Shown: positions 42,155 through 51,776 of the stretch, one piece after another
How positions within the stretch are numbered: the stretch's first letter is position 1
Layout of the letters: each line of letters starts with the position of its first letter
From: Bifidobacterium tissieri
GTDB taxonomy: Bacteria > Actinomycetota > Actinomycetes > Actinomycetales > Bifidobacteriaceae
Length of the DNA: 64,000 bases
Assembly: GCF_002259645.1 (NCBI RefSeq)
Contig: NZ_MWWV01000004.1
Span: 62,001 to 126,000 of the forward strand
Direction of reading: 5' to 3'
Notes under the pieces: generated by a model
What the model was told of the DNA's origin: nothing
The model's database searches: none
What the model saw: only the letters and a program-made list of their open reading frames with translations
Program-made: the position numbers and the translations under genes

Positions 42155-42997
42155 TCACAACGCCCCATACCGCTCGACGGTGCGGGCGATGGCCTCGTTT
42201 TCGGTCTGCTCAAGGATCACGGGGATCCACGGGCGAGCGTCAGAGACATGTTCCAGCACACCGCGCACATCCATCACGCCCTCATCCACGTTGCACCGGT
42301 GAATACCGGCCTCATCCACGGTGAAGTCATCGATATGCACCGCCACGATGCGCTCTCCGAATCGGTCAAGCGCCCGCCTGGTCAGCTCCACCTGGTCGAG
42401 ACCGTCCACGGTACGTCCGGTCGGCGTGGTGTAGGCGGTGGGATCGAACACAATGCCCAGATACGGGGAGTCAACATCAGTCAGCAGACGCTCGGTGGAT
42501 GCCAGATCGTGGATCGGATGGTTGGCACCCGGCTCAATGCCCACGATCGTACCGAACCGCTCGCCGGCGTCCACCAGTCGCCGGATCGCCGACAAGGCCT
42601 TCTGGTACATGGCTTCGGTAAAGTTTTCCTCGGTGAACCGCCCGGGCTCGGCGTCCACGGATCCGGTTTCGCTGGCCACCACGGGCGCGCCGAAGAACCG
42701 GGCGTGGGCGAGATACGTCTCGAATTTCCGCAGCAGCATCTCCCGCGTCTCACCATCGGGGTGGGTCATGTTGATGTAGCAGCCCAGCACGGCGATGTCC
42801 ACGCCGGCGTCGCCCAGCACGCGACGGAAGCGCATCCCCATGCCCGGATTGATCCTGGCCGCATCGGCAAGATCGGGGAATTGACGCGGCAGCGCGAGCT
42901 GCACATTGTGCACGCCATAGCGCCGCAACCCGGCCGCGAGCTTCTCCACGGTATCGGCATCGGTCACGTCATGGCCACGGGCACCGAAGTTGATCAT
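42155..42997 (-). CDS. Sugar-phosphate isomerase/epimerase-like TIM barrel
   Basis: A 280-residue protein of the xylose-isomerase-like/AP endonuclease 2 superfamily. Metal-site residues are expected in VGIEPGANHPIHD, GIVFDPTAY, VAVHIDDFTVDEAG and VILEQTENE. It probably rearranges or epimerises a keto-sugar derived from the pectic substrate; the exact reaction is unknown. The chosen ATG (42997) has GGAGG 6 nt upstream; the ATG at 43009 would include that site in the protein. It diverges from the AraC gene. Confidence 0.85.
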   Translation of the reverse strand: MINFGARGHDVTDADTVEKLAAGLRRYGVHNVQLALPRQFPDLADAARINPGMGMRFRRVLGDAGVDIAVLGCYINMTHPDGETREMLLRKFETYLAHARFFGAPVVASETGSVDAEPGRFTEENFTEAMYQKALSAIRRLVDAGERFGTIVGIEPGANHPIHDLASTERLLTDVDSPYLGIVFDPTAYTTPTGRTVDGLDQVELTRRALDRFGERIVAVHIDDFTVDEAGIHRCNVDEGVMDVRGVLEHVSDARPWIPVILEQTENEAIARTVERYGAL

Positions 42998-43035
42998 TGG
43001 AACCTCCATATCAATTGGGCTACACGTTGAATTAT

Positions 43036-43055
43036 CGAGTCACAGCGAGTCACAG
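43036..43055. promoter_or_regulatory. Tandem 10-bp direct repeat ahead of the AraC gene
   Basis: CGAGTCACAG occurs twice head to tail in the divergent promoter region of the AraC and isomerase genes. Direct repeats are common AraC-family sites; the link is inference. Confidence 0.4.
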
Positions 43056-43207
43056 CATCCGGCAGATGATTCGATCGTAGACTCCCGTAGCAACCCCAGC
43101 TATGTAATGCTGTACAGATATTGACGAATTCCTATCGATTCTTGCAGTGTCATATATAATGTTAGCTAGCTTTTCAGTCGCTTCTACCAAGTTGGGATGG
43201 CATTGCA

Positions 43208-44098
43208 ATGGCGCAGCAGGAACGACCGCAACGCGCGGTGATCGTCAATTCGATGATCTCGGATCGCTTCGAGATCTACCACGTGGACTCCCAGGTGGTG
43301 GAGCACGCGCAGTTGCACTACCACGACTTCCACGAGATCAACTGCGTGCTGCAGGGCACCGGCGTGTTCCATCTGGGCGGCAACGAGTACGCCACCGAAC
43401 CCGGCACGGTCACCTTCGCCCACAGCAACGATCTGCATAACATCGTGCGACAGTCAAGCAACTACTACGAACGCGCCTACATCTACGTGCGCGACGAGTT
43501 CCTGACGTCCCGTTCCACCGCCAACACCGATCTGACGACCTGCTTCAACGACAATGGCAAACCGACCAGCCGCGTGATCCGCATGGATCCCGAAGTGCTG
43601 CGCCGTCAGATCGTCAGACTCGACGAGCAGCCGGATGGCTCCTACGGTTCGGATCTGGCATACGAGCAGCGCTTCCTCGAGTTCATGGTGGAACTCAACA
43701 AGGCCGTGGCGAATTCCGCCAATGACGTGACGCCGAGCAACAAGCCAGTGTCATCGCTGATCGTCAATGTGATGGAGTACGTGAACGAGAACCTTGCCGG
43801 AGACTGTTCACTCGACGCCATCGCCGACCGGTTCTACATCAACAAGTACTACCTGTCGCGCCAGTTCAAAAAGAACACCGGTCTGAACCTGCACGAGTTC
43901 ATTCTCAAAAAGCGCCTGCTGCGGAGCAAGGAGCTGCTGCGCGAGTCGGGCAGCGCGCAGAACGTCTACCGGCAGTGCGGCTTCGCCTCGTACACGCATT
44001 TCCTGCGATGCTTCAAGCAGGAGTTCCACATGACCACGAAGGAGTTCCTCAGCCGCAACGACAGCATCGACGTGGTGCATTTCGCCGCGCACGAATAG
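43208..44098 (+). CDS. AraC-family transcriptional regulator
   Basis: A 296-residue protein. A cupin-like sensor domain (HYHDFHEINCVLQGTGVFHLGG, residues ~35-110) is joined to two C-terminal helix-turn-helix motifs (CSLDAIADRFYINKYYLSRQFKK and QNVYRQCGFASYTHFLRCFK). It likely activates the surrounding pectin/rhamnose genes in response to a sugar. The start codon region has only a weak GGGATGG. It stands between two oppositely read gene groups. Confidence 0.9.
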   Translation: MAQQERPQRAVIVNSMISDRFEIYHVDSQVVEHAQLHYHDFHEINCVLQGTGVFHLGGNEYATEPGTVTFAHSNDLHNIVRQSSNYYERAYIYVRDEFLTSRSTANTDLTTCFNDNGKPTSRVIRMDPEVLRRQIVRLDEQPDGSYGSDLAYEQRFLEFMVELNKAVANSANDVTPSNKPVSSLIVNVMEYVNENLAGDCSLDAIADRFYINKYYLSRQFKKNTGLNLHEFILKKRLLRSKELLRESGSAQNVYRQCGFASYTHFLRCFKQEFHMTTKEFLSRNDSIDVVHFAAHE

Positions 44099-44176
44099 CG
44101 TATAGCGCCCGCGCGGCACACGCACACACCGCACGCACATCACACACCGCACGCCCCCACCGCGCTCCGCCGCGAC

Positions 44177-45322
44177 TCAGCCAGCCTCCTTCCCATGCCG
44201 TAGCGTCTCGATGTAGGCGAGCACGAGCGGCGCCACGCCCTTGGCGTCGTTGCGCACCTTCGGCTCGCGCATATAGTAGTCGAACGTGCCCTCGCGATGG
44301 TCCGTGTTGCCCAGCCCCGCCACCAGACAGATGTTGTCAAGCGTCAGTCTGCCGTCCTCCTCGCTGAGACAGGTGTCGCAGATGCCCGCGAACGCCTTGC
44401 GCCCGTAGTCGTAGTAGCGTTCGTCGAGCACGCCAAGTCGCGCGCCCTTCATGATGGCGTTGGCGAAGATCGCAGAGCCCGACGTTTCGAGATAGTTCGG
44501 CGCGATTCGCCCCAGATTGATCACCTGGTGCCACATGCCCGTATCCGGATCCTGATACGGCAGCATGGCGTCGATGAGTTCGACGAACATGCGTCGCAGT
44601 ACGTCGCGCTCGCCGCTCATGCTCGCAGGCATGAGCTCCCAGGTGTCGATGAGCGCCATGGCGAACCAGCCTTCGGCCCGCAGCCAGAAGTTGGCGGACA
44701 GTCCGGTCACCGGGTCGCACCAGAACTCCTTGCGCGAGGAGTCGTAGGCGTGGTAGTAAAGCCCGTTGCGCTCGTTGCGCATGAGTTCGCGCACCACCTC
44801 GAACTGGTGGATCGAGTCGGCGCATGCGCGCCCGTCGCGGAAGCTCAGCTCGTACTGCATGTAGAACGGCTGTGCCATGTACAGGCCGTCGAGCCAGATC
44901 TGGTTGGGGTAGATGAGTTTGTGCCAGAAACTCCCCTCCCTCGTGCGGGGCTGATGCTCGAGCTGCCCGCGGATGACGTCCATGGCCTTGCGGTACCTGT
45001 CCTTGCCGGTGATGGCGTACAGCTGGTGGAGGGTCTTGCCGGCGTTGACGTTGTCGAGGTTGTATTCCTTGGGATCGTAGTATTTGATCGTGCCGTCGTC
45101 CTGTACGAAATAGTCGATGAACCGGTCGGCGAAGTCGAGGTAGACGTCCTTGCCGGTGATCTCATACAGTTCGATCAGCGCTTTGATCATGCATCCGTCG
45201 ATATAGTTCCAGGTGTTGGGCTTGCCGGCGCGGATCTTCTCGATGTTCCATGCCGGGGCCTGCGGGGTGCTGGTTTCGATCAGCTGATGGATGTAGGTGT
45301 TGAGAATGCGGGAACTGCCCAT
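44177..45322 (-). CDS. GH105 unsaturated rhamnogalacturonyl hydrolase, second copy
   Basis: A 381-residue (alpha/alpha)6-barrel of the YteR type. NTWNYIDGCMIKALIELYEITG and QIWLDGLYMAQPFYMQYE (with the catalytic Asp) and WLRAEGWFAMAL are family landmarks. It differs strongly from the 29.2-kb copy, so the two probably prefer different linkages or aglycones, one perhaps rhamnogalacturonan-derived. No signal peptide. ATG 45322 follows GAAAGAGG. It is read after the GPH transporter gene, with a terminator hairpin between them. Confidence 0.9.
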   Translation of the reverse strand: MGSSRILNTYIHQLIETSTPQAPAWNIEKIRAGKPNTWNYIDGCMIKALIELYEITGKDVYLDFADRFIDYFVQDDGTIKYYDPKEYNLDNVNAGKTLHQLYAITGKDRYRKAMDVIRGQLEHQPRTREGSFWHKLIYPNQIWLDGLYMAQPFYMQYELSFRDGRACADSIHQFEVVRELMRNERNGLYYHAYDSSRKEFWCDPVTGLSANFWLRAEGWFAMALIDTWELMPASMSGERDVLRRMFVELIDAMLPYQDPDTGMWHQVINLGRIAPNYLETSGSAIFANAIMKGARLGVLDERYYDYGRKAFAGICDTCLSEEDGRLTLDNICLVAGLGNTDHREGTFDYYMREPKVRNDAKGVAPLVLAYIETLRHGKEAG

Positions 45323-45389
45323 TCCGATGCCTCTTTCCGTTGGACGACGAACACTACGATGGACGACACGATGGACGTGTATGGCAAAA

Positions 45390-45438
45390 TGACGACCGGC
45401 GGCAAAGGTGAAAATGGAAGGGAAACCGCCGGTCGTCA
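45390..45438 (-). terminator. Terminator after the 45.5-kb GPH gene
   Basis: TGACGACCGGCGG and CCGCCGGTCGTCA pair perfectly (13 bp). On the minus strand the stem is followed by TTTTG. It separates the transporter from the GH105 gene. Confidence 0.75.
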
Positions 45439-45512
45439 GGTATTCGGTTATGGTTATTCAGTTGTACGGATATTCAGTTATGAGTCACGTGTGTGAGCGC
45501 GGCCGTGGTGGA

Positions 45513-47141
45513 TCAGACCTCCTCGACCTGCGTCGGCTTCACGCCGAAGTTCATCTTGCGACGCTCGGGAAGCTCTGCCTTGATGCGCTCCAGCTCTTCG
45601 GGGGTGTGATAGCCGATGGTGTTGTGGCCGAAGCAGATCTCGTACTGCACGCCGGTGAGCTCCTCGCAGATGCGCTTGACTTCGGGATCGACGTCCTCCA
45701 TGCGTCCGCCTGCGGCGATGCGGGCGCATTCGGCGATGGCGATCTCGTCGTTCTTCTTGTCCATCTTCATCAGCTTGGCGGAGAGCATGCCGAGCAGGCT
45801 CAGTCCACCCACGCCGAAAATGAGCACAAGGACGATGGTGGTGTGTACTGCCGCCGGCTGGTCGGCTGCGGCCACCTGCTTGTCGGCGGTGGATTCGATG
45901 AATCCGGCGGCGGACAGAGAGATGCCAAGGATGGCCACGACGGCGGAGTTCATGAGCTTGCCGCACAGGTGCATGGCTGCGGAGAAGGTGCCTTCGCGAC
46001 GGCGTCCGGTGACGATCTCGTCGGCGTCGGCCACGAACAGGTAGGTCTGCCACGGGATGTAGTACACGGCGCCGGTGCCGAGACCGAACACCACCACGAT
46101 GGAGGTGATGGCGACCATGCCGGCGGCGGACGCGGCGTCGAGGTGGAAGATGCCGCAGCATGCGTAGGCGATGGCACAGGTGACGATCACGCATTCGGCG
46201 ATGATGTAAGGCTTGCGGAAGCCGATCTTGGCGACCAGCGCCATCGCGGCCACGGTGGACACGACCTGCAGGATCGGGCTGAGCGACTGCCACCAGGAGG
46301 CGTTGGACTTCTGCAGCATGAGCACGTAGACCACGTAGTAGGAGAACGTGGAGTTGAACAGCCATTCGGCGCCGAAGCCGAACAGGTACATGCCGAGCAG
46401 GTGGCGGAAGGTGCGGATGCGCAGCGTGGAGAAGATGTCGACGAACAGCTTCTTGACGGCTTCGATCGGGTTCTCCACCTTCTCCATGGTGGTGGCGTCG
46501 ACCGGACGCTCCCATGTGGTCAGGTACACGGAGAGCATGGCGAGCGCCATGATGACGCCGAACGCGAGTCCCATGTAGAAGAATGCCATGGGGTTCTTCT
46601 CGCCGAAGGTGACGAAGAAGATGCCGGGCAGGGATGCGGTGAGGAAGTTGGCGCCCTTGCCGAAGATGGAGCGCAGACCGGACATGTAGGTGCGTTCCTT
46701 GAAGTCGGAGGTCATTTCGGCGGGGATGGCGTCATAGGGGATCATGACCATCGTGTAGATGAGGTTGTAGCACAGGTAGATCACGAAGTAGTACCAGAAT
46801 GCGCCGGGGATGACGATCCACATGAGCGGGTTGAGTACGCCGAGCACGGGGACGGCGAGCAGGATGAAGAAGCGGCGGCGACCGAATTTGCGCCCCAGCC
46901 AGGTGTTGTTGAATGCGTCGGAGATGAATCCGGCGATGGGGTTCATGACAACGTCAGCGATGAGCGCGAATGAGTAGATGAAGGTGGCCTGGGCCATGGT
47001 CAGACCGCAGTAGGTGGTGTAGAAGATCGTCAGCCATGAGGCGCTGATCGCTAGCGCGCCGGAGCCTACGAGATTGCCCGCGCCGTAGCCGAGACGTGTG
47101 ACCAGCGTGATCCGACGCTTTTTGCCGGTGTTCTCTGCCAT
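45513..47141 (-). CDS. GPH-family symporter, second of the pectin region
   Basis: A 542-residue twelve-helix transporter beginning RRITLVTRLGYGAGNLVGSGALAI. It contains LGRKFGRRRFFILL in the first loop and a long charged tail ending PTQVEEV. It is most similar in layout to the 34.6-kb GPH protein. It probably supplies the following GH105 enzyme. ATG 47141 follows AAAGGAGAAC. Confidence 0.9.
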   Translation of the reverse strand: MAENTGKKRRITLVTRLGYGAGNLVGSGALAISASWLTIFYTTYCGLTMAQATFIYSFALIADVVMNPIAGFISDAFNNTWLGRKFGRRRFFILLAVPVLGVLNPLMWIVIPGAFWYYFVIYLCYNLIYTMVMIPYDAIPAEMTSDFKERTYMSGLRSIFGKGANFLTASLPGIFFVTFGEKNPMAFFYMGLAFGVIMALAMLSVYLTTWERPVDATTMEKVENPIEAVKKLFVDIFSTLRIRTFRHLLGMYLFGFGAEWLFNSTFSYYVVYVLMLQKSNASWWQSLSPILQVVSTVAAMALVAKIGFRKPYIIAECVIVTCAIAYACCGIFHLDAASAAGMVAITSIVVVFGLGTGAVYYIPWQTYLFVADADEIVTGRRREGTFSAAMHLCGKLMNSAVVAILGISLSAAGFIESTADKQVAAADQPAAVHTTIVLVLIFGVGGLSLLGMLSAKLMKMDKKNDEIAIAECARIAAGGRMEDVDPEVKRICEELTGVQYEICFGHNTIGYHTPEELERIKAELPERRKMNFGVKPTQVEEV

Positions 47142-47576
47142 GTGTTCTCCTTTGAAATCCTTACGAACGATCCGCCGCTGCGCCGCATGCCATCGTTGCA
47201 TGACGCTTGTTGTCTTCGCGGCGACCGTGCCGTTGTTGGTTGCAATCCTATGTTGCATAAAACGAATCGATATGTTTTGTTGCCATTGTTTTCATTGTTT
47301 TTGTTGTCATATTCAAATATCCATGTTTCATCACTGAAACCATTGATATTCCAACAATAATCACAGGTCACGCCAAACGCAAGGTCATGAAAAGCCCTTA
47401 CAACACTCGACATTAGTTGCATATTCAGAAGAACGTTTCTTTATTTCGTTGCATATTTTCACACTTACTGAAGCAACAAAAAGGAGCCGTGCAACACGGC
47501 TCCCCGATCCGCCCAGGCCAGCATCCATCGTCAGAACGCCCCGGCCGAGCTCACCCCGCCACCCCTCCCGACGGAA
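47142..47576. promoter_or_regulatory. Promoter region of the 45.5-kb GPH gene with GCAAC motifs
   Basis: AT-rich and gene-free. Read on the minus strand it contains TGCAACGAAATA, TGCAACTAATG, GGCAACAAAACATA and TGCAACATAGGA. The last two resemble motifs ahead of kduD and GH28, suggesting one shared regulator. The end near 47480-47503 holds the TetR gene terminator. Confidence 0.5.
47478..47503 (-). terminator. Terminator after the TetR gene
   Basis: GGAGCCG and CGGCTCC pair around TGCAACA; on the minus strand five T follow. Confidence 0.85.
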
Positions 47577-48149
47577 TCACTCCACGCCGTCAAGCAGGGC
47601 ATGGGCATATCCGTGGAGCTCGGACCGCGTAAGTCCATGACCACGCAGATACGACCACTCAAGCACCAGCATCAGGACGTTCGCATAATGGTCGGCGACC
47701 AGTTCCACAGGCAGCGAATGCCGCTCCGCATCAACGCAGGAGCGCATCAGCTCGCGGGAACGGCGCGTAATGTACGCACGAAGGCTGGCGAACATCGGAC
47801 CGCCGACCGGATTGTGATCAAGAACGCCTTCCAGCATGGCCGCATTGCCCTCGAGCACATCGGCCATCATGTCGAGCGCGACATCCACGCGCCGCGCAGG
47901 TTCCGTCGACTCGAGATCGTCGATCCGCATCCGTCCGGACAACGCGATCCAGCAGTAGTTCAGCAGATCATCGCGATCGTCGAAGTAGTTGTAGAACGTG
48001 GCGCGCGGGTATGAGCTGCGCTCGCAGAGCTCGTTGATGCTGATTGACGCAAGCGGCTTGGTCTGCAACAGCTCCATCATCGCACCGGAGAAGGCTTCGA
48101 GCGTGCGCACGGCGCCGCGCGACAGCTTTGCATCCAGATCCTTTTTCAT
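47577..48149 (-). CDS. TetR-family regulator
   Basis: A 190-residue protein. The N-terminal helix-turn-helix is SISINELCERSSYPRATFYNYFDDRDDLL; the ligand domain follows. ATG 48149 has GGAGGGAA upstream. It is divergent from the Old Yellow Enzyme gene, an arrangement like nemR-nemA, so it probably represses that gene. AT-rich inverted bits (TTTAC...GTAAA, CAAATTTG) between them are possible operators. Confidence 0.9.
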   Translation of the reverse strand: MKKDLDAKLSRGAVRTLEAFSGAMMELLQTKPLASISINELCERSSYPRATFYNYFDDRDDLLNYCWIALSGRMRIDDLESTEPARRVDVALDMMADVLEGNAAMLEGVLDHNPVGGPMFASLRAYITRRSRELMRSCVDAERHSLPVELVADHYANVLMLVLEWSYLRGHGLTRSELHGYAHALLDGVE

Positions 48150-48332
48150 ACGTTCCCTCCTGTGTTCGGCACACCCAACGATTCGGCGTGTCGCCATGCA
48201 TGACAATGGTTTCACCCTATCCCATCGTCCAGAATTTTACAAATGTCCAAATTTGAATTATCGTAAATTTTAGACAGTTGCAAAAGATTGGTCAACTGAT
48301 TACCAGTCACATGACATGAAACGGAGGACCCC

Positions 48333-49619
48333 ATGACCCAGCACACCCCCAACGTCGCCGAACCCCTTACCCTGCCCTGCGGCGTCACGGTAAAGAATCG
48401 CTTCTACAAGTCGGCCATGAACGAGGCGATGGCCGGGCGCGACTGCGCCCCCACCAAGGAGCATGCGCATCTGTATCGCACCTGGGCCGACGGAGGCACC
48501 GGCATACTGGTCACCGGCAACGTCATGGTCGACCGCACACAACTCGGCGAGCCGGGCAACGTGGCCGTCGAGGATGAACGCGACATCGACATGCTCCGCC
48601 GCTGGGCCGCCGCCGGAACCCGGAACGGAGCCCACTGCTGGATGCAGATCAATCACCCCGGCCGGCAGTCCCCCATCACCATCAACCAGCACCCATACGC
48701 GCCCAGCGGAGGCAAGCTCAATGGCGAATACGGACGGTTCTTCGCCGAGCCGACCGCGCTCACCATCGAACAGATCCACGACATCGTGCGCCGCTTCGCC
48801 ACAACGGCGAGTATCGCCAAAAAAGCCGGGTTCACCGGCGTGGAGATCCACGCGGCACATGGCTATCTCATCAGCCAGTTCCTCTCCCCCGAAGACAACC
48901 GGCGCACTGACGAATACGGCGGCGGCATCGAACATCGCGCACGATTCCTATTCGAGGTGTTCGATGCCGTGCGCAAGGCCGTCGGCCCGAAATTCCCGAT
49001 TGCCGTCAAGCTCAACTCCAGCGACGTGCCGATCGCAGTGAAGGTCGACGAACGGGGGGCCTTTGCCGGCTTCGACGAGGATGAATCCATCTGGGTCATG
49101 AAACAGCTGGAACAGCGCGGCGTGGATCTGATCGACATCTCCGGCGGCACACTGGAAAAACCCGTCATCCAGACCAACAGCGGCGCGATCGAGGACCATC
49201 GACGCGGTGTATACTTCACCGAATTCGCCAAGCGCATCAAAGGGGAGATCTCCGTCCCGGTGGCGCTGACCGGCGGATTCCGCAGCGCACACGACATGGA
49301 GCTCGCGCTGACCGAGGGCATCACTCAGATGATCGGCATCGCGCGGCCGCTGGCGCTCGTCCCCGATCTGCCGAATCGCATCATTCACGACCATTGGAAC
49401 GGAACCGTCGACCTGCCGTGGGTGACCACCGGATTCAAGGCTCTTGACCGCGCATTCGGCGGCATCCTCGTCATCAGCTGGTTCGAACTGCAGATGAATC
49501 GCATCGGCCGCGGACGCCGACCGAATCCGCGAATCGGCGGAATGCGCGCCCTATGCTTCGCGATCGGCAAGCATGGCCCGGCGGCGCTCACGCCGCGACG
49601 CCGCAAGGGACACCAGTGA
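48333..49619 (+). CDS. NADH:flavin oxidoreductase (Old Yellow Enzyme family)
   Basis: A 428-residue TIM-barrel flavoenzyme. Seen are NRFYKSAMNEAMA, the flavin contact WMQINHPGRQSP, the substrate His pair in GVEIHAAHGYLISQFLSP, NRRTDEYGGG and the C-terminal phosphate site VALTGGFRSA...IGIARPL. The longer-than-usual C-terminus (to 428) is basic. It reduces alpha/beta-unsaturated carbonyls; the physiological substrate is unknown. ATG 48333 follows GGAGGA. Confidence 0.9.
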   Translation: MTQHTPNVAEPLTLPCGVTVKNRFYKSAMNEAMAGRDCAPTKEHAHLYRTWADGGTGILVTGNVMVDRTQLGEPGNVAVEDERDIDMLRRWAAAGTRNGAHCWMQINHPGRQSPITINQHPYAPSGGKLNGEYGRFFAEPTALTIEQIHDIVRRFATTASIAKKAGFTGVEIHAAHGYLISQFLSPEDNRRTDEYGGGIEHRARFLFEVFDAVRKAVGPKFPIAVKLNSSDVPIAVKVDERGAFAGFDEDESIWVMKQLEQRGVDLIDISGGTLEKPVIQTNSGAIEDHRRGVYFTEFAKRIKGEISVPVALTGGFRSAHDMELALTEGITQMIGIARPLALVPDLPNRIIHDHWNGTVDLPWVTTGFKALDRAFGGILVISWFELQMNRIGRGRRPNPRIGGMRALCFAIGKHGPAALTPRRRKGHQ

Positions 49620-49649
49620 GCGGAAGCAGCCAGCGCCCCGCCGCAAACG

Positions 49650-50501
49650 CTAGCGCGTGGATCGGCGCAGGAGGATCGGGGACTCACGCTGGAAGCACAG
49701 CGGCTCGCCCACGGGATCGTGGATGCGTCGGGCGAGCAGATCCACGGCGGCGCCGGTGATCCATTCGAGGTTCGCGTCCACCGTGGTCAGCGGCGGCACC
49801 ATGTGCGCGGCGTCGTACACGTTGTCGAAGCCGACCACCTGCACGTCGTCGGGGATGGATCGGCCCAGCTCGCGCAGCGCGAACATCGCGCCGATGGCCA
49901 GCGGGTCGTCCAGGCAGATCACGCCGTCGAAATCCACGCCGGAGTCGGCGACCTGCATCATCGCGCGGTATCCGGTGCCGATCGTCCACCCGGACGTGGT
50001 CACGCCGATCAGTCGCGGATCAAGCGTCACGTCGTGTGCGCGGCACGCCTCCAGCACGCCGCGCACACGATCCCAGCCACGGGAGCGAACGGCAGGGTCC
50101 ACGACACGCCCGTCGAACACCCCCTGCGGGCCGATCAACGCCAGCCGTCGGCTACCCTTGCGAATGACCAAATCGGTGATGTTGCGCCCATCCGCCACGT
50201 TATCGGCCAAGACCTGATCGACCATGCCCGACGTCGGGCACAATCCCAGACAGACGATCGGAAACGGCTGACGGAACGCGTTCGGGCTCACCTCGTCGCC
50301 GCCCACCAGATAGAGCAGCATACCGTCACACGCTCCACGGCGGGTTTCCAGATAGTCGTTCGCGGACAGACCGTAGTCGTCCTGATACGCCACCACATTG
50401 ACCCGATATCCGCTTGCGCGTGCGGACGAGATCACCGCCGACGCCAGTTGGGCACGATACGGCCTGGTCACCGTGGGCATGGCAAGCTCGATCACACACA
50501 T
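49650..50501 (-). CDS. LacI-type sensor domain protein lacking the DNA-binding domain
   Basis: A 283-residue protein with the periplasmic-binding fold of LacI regulators (LADNVADGRNITDLVI, GVICLDDPLAIGAMFALRELG, VQVVGFDNV) but no helix-turn-helix. The frame upstream of the ATG reads as the shadow of the previous gene and has no ribosome site, whereas ATG 50501 has GGAGGAGTAGGA in front. It starts 5 nt after the stop of a complete LacI protein. It may form mixed dimers with that protein or be a free sugar sensor (inference). Confidence 0.8.
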   Translation of the reverse strand: MCVIELAMPTVTRPYRAQLASAVISSARASGYRVNVVAYQDDYGLSANDYLETRRGACDGMLLYLVGGDEVSPNAFRQPFPIVCLGLCPTSGMVDQVLADNVADGRNITDLVIRKGSRRLALIGPQGVFDGRVVDPAVRSRGWDRVRGVLEACRAHDVTLDPRLIGVTTSGWTIGTGYRAMMQVADSGVDFDGVICLDDPLAIGAMFALRELGRSIPDDVQVVGFDNVYDAAHMVPPLTTVDANLEWITGAAVDLLARRIHDPVGEPLCFQRESPILLRRSTR

Positions 50502-50506
50502 CGTTC

Positions 50507-51523
50507 CTACTCCTCCGATGAGCCGTGGAACCCGCCAAGGCTGTCGCGCACCGCCAGTGACGACGGCACCGCGGCGTACGACGCGAAGTCCTCGGTCACT
50601 CCCCCGGCCATGCGCCGCAGCAGCAGGCGGGTGGCGTTCACGCCGAGCGCGTTCGCCGACATGCGGATCGACGACAGCGGCGGCGTGCTGGTCTGCGCGG
50701 TCACGTCGTCGTTGAATCCGACGATCAGATAGTCGCGCGGGCATTCAAAACCCCGTTCACGCATACGTGCCATGAACCCCAGTGCCATCGCATCGTTGAA
50801 CGCCATCACGGCACCGGTGGGATCCTCAAGATACTTGTCCACGTACGCGACCCCACCCTCAAACGTGGGTTCGCCGGGCCACAGCTGCACGACCTCAAGC
50901 CCCTTGCGCTCGCATGCCGACTGCAGTTCGCGGAATCGAGCGCCGGACGACCATACGGAGTTCGGGCCGGACAGGTAGGTCACCCGGGTACGGCCTCGCA
51001 CGGCGAACAGGTCCGCCGCCTGACCGATGCCCGTAGAGATGTCGACCACGATGCTGGTCACGTTGCGCACGTTACGGTTGGTGACCACCAGGGGATGGTC
51101 CTCGGCGTAGTCGCGCAGCATGGGGTTCGACATCTTGGGCGACACCATGATCACGCCGTCGACCAGGCTCATGGTCTTGTCAAGCACCATGCGCTCCCAG
51201 GCGACGCTGTCACGGGATTCGGCGATCACCAGACCATAGCCGTGTCCGAAGCATTCGTTCTCCACACTGTGCACGATGGCCGCGGCATACTGGTCGGTCA
51301 CATCAGGCACGACGATGCCCACAAGATGGCTCGACGAATCGGGCCGTGCAGCCGAAGTCTGCTCCTCGGCGGACGGCAGCTTGTATCCCAGACGCTCGGC
51401 CACACCGACGATGCGCCGAGTGGTCTCCGAGCTCACGCGATCCGTGGCACTCAACGCACGGGAGACGGTGGACGGGGAGACGCCGGCTGCCTTCGCCACA
51501 TCACGAATCGTGACCTTCTTCAT
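50507..51523 (-). CDS. LacI-family transcriptional regulator
   Basis: A 338-residue complete LacI protein: helix-turn-helix TIRDVAKAAGVSPSTVSRAL, hinge, then sensor domain (GIVVPDVTDQYAAAIVHSV...VIVGFNDD-like). Start ATG 51523 follows AAAGGAT. It is transcribed with the sensor-only gene and away from rhaM. It closely resembles the LacI protein at 54.5 kb; both start KVTIRDVAKAAGVSPSTVSRA, so a duplication is likely. Confidence 0.93.
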   Translation of the reverse strand: MKKVTIRDVAKAAGVSPSTVSRALSATDRVSSETTRRIVGVAERLGYKLPSAEEQTSAARPDSSSHLVGIVVPDVTDQYAAAIVHSVENECFGHGYGLVIAESRDSVAWERMVLDKTMSLVDGVIMVSPKMSNPMLRDYAEDHPLVVTNRNVRNVTSIVVDISTGIGQAADLFAVRGRTRVTYLSGPNSVWSSGARFRELQSACERKGLEVVQLWPGEPTFEGGVAYVDKYLEDPTGAVMAFNDAMALGFMARMRERGFECPRDYLIVGFNDDVTAQTSTPPLSSIRMSANALGVNATRLLLRRMAGGVTEDFASYAAVPSSLAVRDSLGGFHGSSEE

Positions 51524-51776
51524 CGCACATCCTTTGCATGGTGTCGTCGTATGACGCCAACCGATAGCACAACAACTTCCTCGAAAAGTCTATCGACAGT
51601 CTACCGCCTCACAGCAATCGGCATCGTATGCGAATTACGGCAGGAAAGGCAAGAACGGATAGTCGTCCGACAATTCATGATATTTAGGCACGGGTTCGTT
51701 CGCGTTCCGTTCTGCCTACGATGCGGAGGAGACGACATCGCCGTCCCGATCACGCAAACCGTCCAAAGGAGGACCG

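Noticed and set aside
44123-44154. Tandem CACACACCGCACGC repeat after the AraC gene
   Set aside because: Two copies of a low-complexity sequence; no structural or coding reason to single it out.
47131-47141. TTCTCTGCCA next to the 45.5-kb GPH gene start as another array member
   Set aside because: A single half-site that overlaps the start codon without any inverse partner; chance match.
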